From Dyella subtropica (GTDB lineage: Bacteria; Pseudomonadota; Gammaproteobacteria; Xanthomonadales; Rhodanobacteraceae), in NCBI RefSeq assembly GCF_026283965.1, contig NZ_JAPDPD010000009.1:1-64000 (forward strand): a DNA stretch of 64,000 bases, written 5' to 3'. Positions 17,640 to 27,100 of this stretch are shown in pieces (the stretch's first letter is position 1; each line of letters starts with the position of its first letter). Position numbers and translations under genes: made by a program. The notes beneath the pieces are model-generated. The model saw only the letters and a list, made by a program, of their open reading frames with translations. It ran no database searches and was not told where the DNA came from.

Positions 17640-18317
17640 ATGAAGAAAATATTCGTAGGCTACGCCTTGCTCATAGCGACGGCTTGTTCCGCAGCTGAAA
17701 ACCACCATCTGGAAGGTGCATCAAGCAATTTTTGCGTGCCTGCTGGAAGCACCATTGCCGACGTGCCATGGGTGCCCGAGGACAAGCCTGGTACCCCGGA
17801 AGGCTTCGCATTTGCGGGGTGTTGGAGAGCTTCCGGCCACGCCGAGGTTGGCTGTGAAATGCCTAAATCGGTCCTTGATGGAAGCGTCCAGCCAAGATCG
17901 ACGTTCAGATCGGAAAAGTGGCGTGATCTGGGAAAGGGGACGCTTTATAAGATGGTCGCTTTATCTCCTCATGCGGAGATAAAGGCTGTCGCCAACGGCA
18001 CGATGGTCGTTGTGCAAGATCAAAAGCTATGGCGCGATTGGTACATTTGGACCAAAGCAAAACCTCTGAAGGACAAAGACGCCCCCCGCCTGGAAGACGA
18101 TGATGTTGTGTTGGTAGGGTGTCACAGCGACAAGGTCGCCACGACTAGCGTTGCAAATATGCGAGAGACCGTGATGTGCGAACGATACGTGCTGGCTGCG
18201 GATTACGTCTTGGAGTACTCGTTCGAATCTGACAAACGAATACCGTTGGACGTGAAAGCCCTTGATGCGGCCGTCATGTCCACGCTTGATCATTGGCGTT
18301 GCAAGCGGTCTCGCTAA
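17640..18317 (+). CDS. Putative immunity lipoprotein for rhs copy 1
   Basis: 225 residues of no recognised family. The N-terminus MKKIFVGYALLIATAC looks like an export signal. C16 could be lipidated (ATAC is a weak lipobox), or cleavage may follow CSA. The mature part has six further cysteines. AAGGAG at 17627-17632 overlaps the end of the rhs gene and sets the ATG at 17640. Position directly after a polymorphic toxin tip and lower GC suggest cognate immunity acting outside the cytoplasm. This is inference only; a toxin-associated accessory role is the alternative. Confidence 0.6.
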   Translation: MKKIFVGYALLIATACSAAENHHLEGASSNFCVPAGSTIADVPWVPEDKPGTPEGFAFAGCWRASGHAEVGCEMPKSVLDGSVQPRSTFRSEKWRDLGKGTLYKMVALSPHAEIKAVANGTMVVVQDQKLWRDWYIWTKAKPLKDKDAPRLEDDDVVLVGCHSDKVATTSVANMRETVMCERYVLAADYVLEYSFESDKRIPLDVKALDAAVMSTLDHWRCKRSR

Positions 18318-18371
18318 CTACAAGGGCTACTCACCCGCCGTTACGCCGTTGTCTGCCAGCCTGGCAACTGA

Positions 18372-18466
18372 GAAAGGGGCCAGAGACATTTTCTACGCAG
18401 AAAGGGCCAGAGACATTTTCTGGCCTAGAGCGAGTTCGCAGATAAATGTCTCTGACCCCTTATTTA
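18372..18466. repeat. Repeat family A copy 1
   Basis: Two direct copies of AAAGGGGCCAGAGACATTTTCT-type sequence (18372-18394 and 18400-18421) are followed by the reverse complement AAATGTCTCTGACCCCTTATT at 18444-18464. The palindrome lies between the first immunity gene and the second rhs gene. It matches copies at 29259 and 30049. The rest of 18318-18663 holds no gene I can support. Confidence 0.85.
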
Positions 18467-18663
18467 GCTCCGTGCAGGGACGCATTGCCCCTCGTCACGA
18501 AGGTCCCGCCAAACACCGCCGAAGCGAATCGACTAGCAACCCATTCGCATGGGGACGTTCGCCGTAGCTGCGAGCGTGCTCATCCTTATTTCCCACAAGG
18601 CGCCATGTGGGCGCTCGCCTGCGCTTAAACATCTCCGACTTTCAAATTTTGACTGGGCAAGCG

Positions 18664-21600
18664 ATGAACCAGCTTAGGGATCGTATGAGCAATAAGTTCA
18701 AGACTGGGCCGGCTCAGCATGTGGATTCTCTTTACCGTGCGGTCGTAGGGGGCATGGCCATTCTGACGCTCTGCGTTGTCGGGCTATGGCCATGGCAAGT
18801 CGCTCGGGCCTCATCCAACCCTGAGGTCGATCAATGGATGGCGACCTGCGTTGGCTATTACGCGGGCACAACAAAAGAGATTTACCAAAACAGCGAATAT
18901 TGGCCGTTCGTGCGATGCCAGGTGGATACGAATACGCACGCCGTGGAAGGTGTCGTGACGTGCGGCCCACCGAACTGGACGTGCGCGCCGGGGCGGCAGC
19001 GGGTCGACGCGACTTGGAGTTTCGAGGGAGACGCGCCACCGAGCAATCCTTGCACGGCGTCCAACGCGGGGAATGGGTGCGCAATCGGCTATTACGTATT
19101 GGCTTTGAGCAATAACGCGGATAGCGGCGACTGCCACTGCCATGAGGGGCGTGTTGCGACGGCGCATCCCATCGAAGTGGGGTCGGGCAACATGTCCGAG
19201 CACGCTCTCGACTTCGCCGATGGCAATGGACGTTTGCGCTTCGAGCGCTACTACAACAGCAACCCGCGCAATCCGAATAACGGCAGCCTCGGGTGGAAAG
19301 ACGGGTACACCGCCAGACATATCTACTCGATTGACCAAGGTACTAAGACTGCCGTGCCACGGCCCGGTGTGGCAGCTGCTACCGTATCGTCCGCTGCCTA
19401 TGCGTCCGCCGCTGCTGCCTGTGTCAGCGGGGTAGCCGATCTCGCCTCGGGCTTCGGCGGGGCTTCCGGGAACCCCGCGTTTGCTGGCATGACTGGCACG
19501 TACGTGGGCAACGGACAGTGCCAACTCTCCAACGGCACCGTCATTCCGGTGTTCAACACGAATGGTGCATTGGCGTATTCATCGCCTGTCACGGATGCCA
19601 GTGCGGGCTTCTCTGCGTTTCGCCCGGACGGAAGCAGCTATTTCTTCAGCTGCTTCAACGGCACTTGTACGGCGATTGGGCAGAGTCAAGTGTCGTTGAT
19701 GGTCAGCAGCAGTGGCTACACGCTCACGGTCGAAAACGGAGATATCGAAACGTACGATCTCAACGGAGCCCTGGTGAGCATCGTCAGTCGGGACGGGTAT
19801 ACGCAAAGGCTTACCTACACCAGAAGCGGAGTCCTCTACTCGCTCAATTCCGTGATTGACAGCTTCGGGCGCACGCTCACGTTCGGCTACAACACCAACA
19901 GCCTGCTAAGCCAGCTCACACTGCCCGACGGAAAGACCGTGCAATACGGCTACGACACGAGCGGCCATCTCACCGGGGTGACCTACGCGGACGGCAGGAC
20001 AATCGGCTACCAGTACAGCAACACAAATTTCCCACAGGCGCTGACCGCCTGGGTCGACGAAAGCAACGCCACGTACGCCACGTGGAGCTACGACACCACC
20101 ACCGGCATGGCGATCACCAGTGCGCTGGCCGGCAACGTCGACACCAGCACGCTGAGCTACAACGGCAACGCGACTACACTGACCGATAACCTCGGTACGC
20201 AGCGCATCTACAACTACCAGAGCGTCGCTGGCGGCACGCGCTTAGTATCGGTCAGCGGTCCTGTGTGTCGTGATTGCATGGGTCAGAGCATGACCTACGA
20301 CGCCAACGGCTTTCTGAAGTCGTCACAGGACTGGAATGGCGTGACGACCCATTACACCTATGACGCTAAGGGGCTGCTGCAACAGCGTGTCGACGGCGTT
20401 GGCAATGCGGCTCAACGCACTACAAACATCACCTGGAATGCCGCCCTGCGCGTACCGCTGACACGCACCGTCAACGATGCCAGTAGCCAGCTAGTGGCCA
20501 GTTCCGGCTGGGTCTACAACAGTGCGGGTCAGACACTGGCTCGCTGTGAGATCGATACGTCGGTAGCTAGCGGCTACACCTGCGCCGCCACGGGTACGAC
20601 GCCGGCCGGCGTGCGCCGCTGGACCTACACCTACTGCACCGCCGTCGACAGCACTCAATGCCCGATCATCGGCTTGCTGCTCAGCGTCACCGGTCCGCGC
20701 ACCGATCTGGCCCAAACAGCCACCTACAGCTACTACCTGACCAGCAGTGCGGTGAGTTGCGGCACGCCCGGCGCAGCCTGCTACCAAGCCGGCGACCTGC
20801 ACACCGTCACCGACGCGCTCGGCCACGTCACCACCATCGCTTCCTACGATGGCGCCGGGCGCATCACTCGTACTACCGATGCCAACGGCGTCAACACCGA
20901 TCTCACCTACACGCCACGCGGCTGGCTGGCCTCGCGCAGCGTCGGTGGCGCCACCACGAACTTCACCTATACGCCCTACGGCGCGGTGGCTTCGATCACC
21001 GATCCCGACAACGTCACCACCAGCACCACCTACGATGCCGCGCACCGCCTGACCCGCGTCTCCGATGCCCTGGGCAACTACGTGCAGTACACGCTCGACG
21101 CCGCCGGCAACAAGACCGCCGCGCAGGTGTATGACAGCGGCGGCACCCTGCGTAAGAGCCTGTCGCGCAGCTACAACACCCTGGGCCAACTCACCGGTCT
21201 CACCGACGGCCTGAGCCACACCGTCTTCAACGCCAGCTTCACCGACAGCTACGACGCCAACGGCAACCTGGTCCACAGCGCCGACGCGCTGGGCATCCAG
21301 CGCAAGCAAGGCTACGACGGCCTCAACCGGCTGATCAGCACGCTGGACAACTACAACGGCACCGACAGCGCCACCCAGAACACCCAGAGCGTGTTCGCCT
21401 ACGACGCGCGCGACCAGCTGCTGGGCGTGGGTGATCCGGACGGCCTCAACACCACCTACGACTACGACGGCCTGAGCAACCCCAAGGCCGTGCACAGCCC
21501 GGATACCGGCACCACGGCGTACGTGGTCGATGCCGCCGGCAACCGCGCGCAGCAGACCGACGCCAAGGGCAATGTCAGCACGTCCAGCTACGACGCGCTC

Positions 21601-23460
21601 AACCGCCGCCTCGCCACCACCTACACCGACCCCACGCTCAACGTCAGTTACAGCTACGACGAGGCCAACAGTGTCACCGGGTGCAGCAGTTCGTCTCCGC
21701 TCGGCCGCCTGACCCGAGTGATCGAGAACGCCGTGACCACCGTGTTCTGCTACGACGCGCGTGGCAATGTCATCCAGAAGCGCCAAGTGCAGTCCACACA
21801 GACCGACGTGACCCAGTACAGCTACACCTTGGGAGATCGCCTGAGCAGCGTCATTGCGCCGAGCACGACCGCCACGCAGTACACGCGGGATGGCGCCGGG
21901 CGGATCACCACCGTGACGGTCACCCCGCCAGGCACGGCGGCCGGCACGGTGGTCAGCGGCATCACCTATCTCCCGTTCGGCCCCATTGCCAGCTACACCC
22001 TGGGCAACGGCCAGACCGTCACGCGCAGCTACGACGCCAACTACGCGCTGACCGACGTCGTGAGTCCCGCGCTCAATCTGCACTTCGCCCGCGATGCGAT
22101 GGGTAACCCGACGGCGCTGGGCAATGCCCCTGGCGCCAATCCTGCCATCGAGAGCTACAGCTACGATCCGCTGTACCGGCTCACCGGTGTCAACAACGCC
22201 AGTGGTGCCGCGATCGAGGCGTACACCTACAGCAAGACCGGCGACCGCCTGAGCAAGACCGCCAGCGGCTTGGCCACCGGCAGCTACGGCTACCAGAGCG
22301 GCACCCACTGGCTCACCAGCATCGGCAGCAGTGCGCGCACCTATGACGCCAACGGCAACACCACCGGCAGCGCAACGGGGGGCGACACCTATGGCTATGG
22401 CTACAACGGCCGCAACCGGATGACGGTGGTGCAACGCAACGGTCAGACCGTGGCCACCTACAGCTACAACGCGCTGGGGCAGCGCATCGCTAAGACCGTG
22501 ACGTTCCCGCAGGCGGTTAGTCAGCGCTTTGCGTATGACGAAGCCAGCCGGCTGATCGGGGAGTACGGCACGGTCAATCGCGACTACATCTGGTTGGATG
22601 ATCTGCCGGTGGCGGTGGTCGACACCACAGGCATCACCAGCACGGTGAGCTATGTGCATGCCGATGGGCTGAATACGCCACGGGCCATTACGGATGCGAC
22701 GGGGGCCGCCATCTGGCAGTGGGCTTATCAAGGCAACCCGTTTGGTGAACAGCAGCCCACGTCAAGCACCGGCTACACCTTCAATCTGCGGTTCCCGGGG
22801 CAGTACTTCGATGCGGAAAGCGGGTTGCTGCACAACGGCTACCGCGACTACGAAGCGGCACGCGGCGGCTATGGACAGGCCGACCCGATGGGGCCTGCGG
22901 GAGGTCCCAACCCCTACAGCTACGTAAGCAACAGTCCCTTGAACCGATTCGATGCACTCGGCCTTGCAGATGTCTATATATGGAAGTACCGCGGCAGCGT
23001 CGGCGAAGACAAGGGATGGGGTCATGCATCGCTGGACGCGGACGGAGGCAGGGTTCATATAAGTTGGTGGCCGCAAGCAGACGGGCGCGATTTTCTTATC
23101 CCTGGCATACCGATCTATGAGGTGCCAGCAAATACAGACCAAACATTAGCCCGCGACAGAGAGCTTGAAGATCATAAGCCGGATATGGTCATTCATTTGG
23201 ACAATCTTGATGAGGCCGCCATCGCCAGTTGGTGGGCCGACTTCAAGAAGACGCACAAATGGAAGACTCTCTCTCAAAACTGTTCTACTACAGTCGCGCA
23301 GGCCTTGCGTGCTGGCGGTGCGGACAAGCATGTCATCGGATACCCCAAGCCCATGGTTTGGAATCCTGAAGATGTTGTTCGGTATGCAACTGCGATACAG
23401 CAGGCAGGACAAGGGCAGGTTTACTACACCCCTGGTACCCCCGGAATTCACGAGTGGTGA
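18664..23460 (+). CDS. Sec-exported RHS repeat polymorphic toxin, copy 2
   Basis: 1598 residues from the ATG at 18664; the ATG at 18685, with TAGGGA before it, is also possible and the GTG at 18607 less so. A hydrophobic signal (VVGGMAILTLCVVGLWPW then QVARASS) is followed by a DUF6531-like segment (RFERYYNSNPRNPNNG), YD repeats and a core nearly identical to copies 1 and 3. The tip after DALGL (from residue 1434) carries WGHASL with H1454 and NCSTTVAQAL with C1540. This His-before-Cys order fits a circularly permuted papain-like (NlpC/LRAT-like) hydrolase. Peptidoglycan or peptide cleavage in the periplasm is inferred. Confidence 0.9.
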   Translation: MNQLRDRMSNKFKTGPAQHVDSLYRAVVGGMAILTLCVVGLWPWQVARASSNPEVDQWMATCVGYYAGTTKEIYQNSEYWPFVRCQVDTNTHAVEGVVTCGPPNWTCAPGRQRVDATWSFEGDAPPSNPCTASNAGNGCAIGYYVLALSNNADSGDCHCHEGRVATAHPIEVGSGNMSEHALDFADGNGRLRFERYYNSNPRNPNNGSLGWKDGYTARHIYSIDQGTKTAVPRPGVAAATVSSAAYASAAAACVSGVADLASGFGGASGNPAFAGMTGTYVGNGQCQLSNGTVIPVFNTNGALAYSSPVTDASAGFSAFRPDGSSYFFSCFNGTCTAIGQSQVSLMVSSSGYTLTVENGDIETYDLNGALVSIVSRDGYTQRLTYTRSGVLYSLNSVIDSFGRTLTFGYNTNSLLSQLTLPDGKTVQYGYDTSGHLTGVTYADGRTIGYQYSNTNFPQALTAWVDESNATYATWSYDTTTGMAITSALAGNVDTSTLSYNGNATTLTDNLGTQRIYNYQSVAGGTRLVSVSGPVCRDCMGQSMTYDANGFLKSSQDWNGVTTHYTYDAKGLLQQRVDGVGNAAQRTTNITWNAALRVPLTRTVNDASSQLVASSGWVYNSAGQTLARCEIDTSVASGYTCAATGTTPAGVRRWTYTYCTAVDSTQCPIIGLLLSVTGPRTDLAQTATYSYYLTSSAVSCGTPGAACYQAGDLHTVTDALGHVTTIASYDGAGRITRTTDANGVNTDLTYTPRGWLASRSVGGATTNFTYTPYGAVASITDPDNVTTSTTYDAAHRLTRVSDALGNYVQYTLDAAGNKTAAQVYDSGGTLRKSLSRSYNTLGQLTGLTDGLSHTVFNASFTDSYDANGNLVHSADALGIQRKQGYDGLNRLISTLDNYNGTDSATQNTQSVFAYDARDQLLGVGDPDGLNTTYDYDGLSNPKAVHSPDTGTTAYVVDAAGNRAQQTDAKGNVSTSSYDALNRRLATTYTDPTLNVSYSYDEANSVTGCSSSSPLGRLTRVIENAVTTVFCYDARGNVIQKRQVQSTQTDVTQYSYTLGDRLSSVIAPSTTATQYTRDGAGRITTVTVTPPGTAAGTVVSGITYLPFGPIASYTLGNGQTVTRSYDANYALTDVVSPALNLHFARDAMGNPTALGNAPGANPAIESYSYDPLYRLTGVNNASGAAIEAYTYSKTGDRLSKTASGLATGSYGYQSGTHWLTSIGSSARTYDANGNTTGSATGGDTYGYGYNGRNRMTVVQRNGQTVATYSYNALGQRIAKTVTFPQAVSQRFAYDEASRLIGEYGTVNRDYIWLDDLPVAVVDTTGITSTVSYVHADGLNTPRAITDATGAAIWQWAYQGNPFGEQQPTSSTGYTFNLRFPGQYFDAESGLLHNGYRDYEAARGGYGQADPMGPAGGPNPYSYVSNSPLNRFDALGLADVYIWKYRGSVGEDKGWGHASLDADGGRVHISWWPQADGRDFLIPGIPIYEVPANTDQTLARDRELEDHKPDMVIHLDNLDEAAIASWWADFKKTHKWKTLSQNCSTTVAQALRAGGADKHVIGYPKPMVWNPEDVVRYATAIQQAGQGQVYYTPGTPGIHEW

Positions 23461-23504
23461 TGATTTATGTCAATCGCGCCCCATAACGAAGGAATGAAAA
23501 TCTC

Positions 23505-23921
23505 ATGAGATACGCCACTTTTGTGATCATGGCTCTCTCTCTCGCAGGATGTGGAAGCCATTCAACCATGACGGCAGACAATGCATCGCAAAAGCAAGAT
23601 GCTGTGGGCAGTTGTACCGAGATGAAGACCGAACAAGCAAACGAGATCCTTGCAAAGGTCAAGAATCTCCAGCTTGGCGATACTCGGGAGAGTGTAATCA
23701 GTTCCCTGGGCCGTCCCTCGTTGGAGTTGAATGACAAAGCCAAGGAGTCGGATCGCGTCATTGGTTACACGCTTAGCTACTTCCTGAAGAAGTGTGGCTC
23801 GACGTCGACGTCAGACGAGAACGATCGAATAGTCAGGCTTTCCTTTGGCGTGGACGGCAGGCTTCGCCTGATTGAGGGAATCAATATTCCCTCCGTAGAG
23901 ACAAGATCTATCGCGCCATAG
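23505..23921 (+). CDS. Putative immunity lipoprotein, BamE/SmpA-like, for rhs copy 2
   Basis: 138 residues. The lipobox LAGC places the lipidated cysteine at residue 16. The mature part contains LQLGDTRESVISSLGRP, resembling the LxxGMTxxxVxxxLGxP signature of BamE/SmpA-fold lipoproteins, which are often protein-binding. It starts 44 bases after the second rhs gene with GAAGGA upstream. Location and periplasmic targeting suggest it neutralises the rhs tip. The fold assignment is tentative; immunity is inferred. Confidence 0.65.
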   Translation: MRYATFVIMALSLAGCGSHSTMTADNASQKQDAVGSCTEMKTEQANEILAKVKNLQLGDTRESVISSLGRPSLELNDKAKESDRVIGYTLSYFLKKCGSTSTSDENDRIVRLSFGVDGRLRLIEGINIPSVETRSIAP

Positions 23922-23938
23922 CATTGAGGGTGGAAATC

Positions 23939-23985
23939 GGGGTCAGGTTCACTTCCTGAGCGAGATAAATGAGCCTGGTCCCGTT
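23939..23985. repeat. Repeat family B copy 1
   Basis: GGGTCAGGTTCACTTCCTGA..GATAAATGAGCCTGGTCCCGTT is an imperfect palindrome (GGTCAGGTTCA / TGAGCCTGGTCC). It lies between the second immunity gene and rhs copy 3. Related copies are at 30437, 34612 and 40962. Confidence 0.85.
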
Positions 23986-24101
23986 GTGTCCCGTGACCAA
24001 CACGCAGTATCCCGATACGCCGGCTTGCTAAAAATCGCATCATCCACCGCGTTGCCGAGCCTGTGAACCGACCAATCGCAAGAAGCCTAGGGGGGGCTGA
24101 A

Positions 24102-27100
24102 ATGGAACTCCTTCGGAGCACGTGGTTCGTGCTCTTCATCTTTGTGCGCAGCGTCTTCTCCGCGTCAGTCACCAGCGGCCCTCGCGCTCGGATGCGAGCC
24201 AGTCTGCTGGCTGTGATGGTCCTCTTGGCCCTGTGCGTGCCTACGAGTAAGACATGGGCTGATCAAGCGTGGTCAACCGGTGTGCCCACGAATGGTTACG
24301 CTTGGAATCCACCTTTCTTTCCAAGTGTTGGTGGTGCCATCGCCTTAAATGCTGCCCAGGCATATAGGGATTTTCCCTGGGCTTGTGCGGGCAACTACCC
24401 CAAGCTGGCTCTCGTATCTTCCTCGGTGGTGTCTGGAGGTGTCGTCCAACATTATTATGGGGTGAGCGGTGATGGTAACTGTTTAAGAGGTATTAGCGGG
24501 TTAGTCTGCAATACCGGTTACCACCTGGATTTAGCCAACGAGGCTTGCGTATCCGCCGGCTACTACGTTGCCAAGGGCCCCTTGCCCACCCAGGGTGGTT
24601 GCCAGTGCAGCGGCAATGCAAAGACGGGCATTGTGGCTACGGGCGAGCCCATTCTCCCTGGCAGTGGTGATGAGTATCAGGCAGAAGCGGATTACGAGTC
24701 GGGAAATGGGCTTCTGAAGTTGGTTCGCAGCTATAACAGCGTCGACCCTACCAATAGCGACTTGGGTCCAGGCTGGCGCCATAACTTCACGGGGCGACGC
24801 ATCGTTCCCATTGAAAGTGCGCTGCCAGTGCCGCCTGCGCAGGTTCAATACGTCTCAAATATCTATAGCAACCCCAGTGATGCTTGTGTGCAAGGGTTGG
24901 GTCAAATAGCGGCGAGCGACCCGACTTTGTCTGGCGTCTCGGTCAGCGGATATAACGCAAGCACCAACGCATGTCAGCTCTCTAATGGTCAATCTGTCGC
25001 GGTCTACAGCGCAGATCCCAATGCTGCGTGGCAGACCGGTGTGTCGATAGTTACCAAAGGGGTTGCTGTACAACGGCCTGACGGCAGCCTTTATGCGTTC
25101 AACTGTACGGCCGGCGTATGCACCACGAACAGCGATGTGCCCATCAAGCTGACCGCCTCATCAACCGGTTACGTGCTGACTGCCGAGGATGATTCGGTCG
25201 AGACCTACGATATCAATGGGGTGCCGCAATCCATCACCTACCGTGGTGGTTATGCGCAGACACTGAATTACAGCAACGGTCTGCTGGCTACTGTGACGGA
25301 CAGCTATGGTCGGAGCTTGTCTTTCACTTACAGTGGCGGGAGTAATCCGCTGTTGCAGAGCGTAACAACACCAGACGGGATCATTCAGTACAGCTACGAC
25401 AATCTTTATAACCTGGCTAAAGTTACTTATCCGACAAGTCCGGCTACCTATAAGCAATATCAATACACCGATGCAAATCATCCAAGCGCTTTGACAGGCG
25501 TCATCGATGAAAACTTGCAAAAGTTTGCGGCTATCGCGTATGACGCAACGAGCGGCTTCGCCACGGCAAGCGCATTTGGAGGGCTCGCCTCCGCTGGCGG
25601 ACTTGGTGTTTCGGCAGCATCTGTCAACTACCAGGACCCTGCTAACCCCATTGTCACTGATGCCTTGGGGACAGTTCGTACTTATCATTTTGTCACGGTC
25701 AACGGGCGGCAGAAGATCAGTACGATTAGTGGTCCCGTGTGTCGAGACTGTGGTGCTGAAGCTAGCACTACCTATGATTCGGTCGGCTACTTGCAGGGCA
25801 GTACAGACTGGAACGGTGTTACCACTGCCTATGCGTACGATGATGCGCGGGGGTTAGAGACCCAGCGCGTCGATGCCAGAGGGACCTCGGCCCAACGAAC
25901 GGTTGATACGATCTGGGACACGAGGTTTCGCCTACCAGATCAGCGCCGTGTGACGGGCGCAGCGGGAGGCTCGGTCGCATTGATTCAATGGGTTTACTCC
26001 TCGATGGGCCAAACCCTGGCCCGTTGCGAAATCGACCCCGCGCTGGCCAGCAGCTACACCTGTGCCCCCACGGGTGTAGTCCCGGCGGGCGTCCGCCGCT
26101 GGACCTACACCTACTGCACCGCCGTCGACAGCACCCAGTGCCCGATCATTGGCCTGCTGCTCAGCGTCACCGGTCCGCGCACCGACCTGACCCAAACGGC
26201 CACTTACAGCTACTACCTGAGCAGCAGTGCGGTGAGTTGCGGTACGCCTGGTGCGGCCTGCTACCAAGCAGGCGACCTGCACACTGTCACCGACGCGCTG
26301 GGTCACGTCACCACCATCGCCTCCTACGATGGCGCCGGGCGCATCACCCGCCTCACCGACACCAACTGCGTCAACACCGACCTGACCTACACGCCGCGCG
26401 GCTGGCTGGCCTCGCGCAGCGTCGGTGGCGCCATCATGCGCTTCACCTATACGCCCTACGGCGCGGTAGCCTCGATCACCGATCCCGACAACGTCACCGT
26501 CAGCACCACCTACGACGCGGCGCATCGCTTGACTCGCGTCACCGATGCCCTGGGCAACTACATCCAGTACACGCTCGATGCCGCCGGCAACAAAACCGCC
26601 GAGCAGGTGTATGACAGCAGCGGCACCCTGCGTAAGAGCCTGTCGCGCACCTACAACACGCTGGGCCAACTCACCGGCCTCACCGACGGCCTGAGCCACA
26701 CCGTCTTCAACGCCAGCTTCACCGACAGCTACGACGCCAACGGCAACCTGGTCCACACCGCCGATGCGCTGGGCATCCAACGCAAGCAGGGCTACGACGG
26801 TCTCAACCGGCTGGTCAGCACGCTGGACAACTACAGCGGCACCGACAGCGCCACCCAGAACACCCAGAGCGTGTTCGCCTACGACGCGCGCGACCAGCTG
26901 CTGGGCGTGGGCGATCCGGATGGCCTCAACACCACCTACGATTACGACGGTCTGAGCAACCCCAAGGCCGTGCACAGCCCGGACACCGGCACCACGGCGT
27001 ACGTCGTCGATGCCGTCGGCAACCGCACGCAGCAGACCGACGCCAAGGGCAATGTCAGCACGTCCAGCTACGACGCGCTCAACCGCCGCCTCGCCACCAC

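Noticed and set aside
12988-23460. Rhs genes as type VI secretion effectors
   Set aside because: No PAAR, VgrG-like or T6SS genes in the window, and the N-termini carry Sec-type signals.
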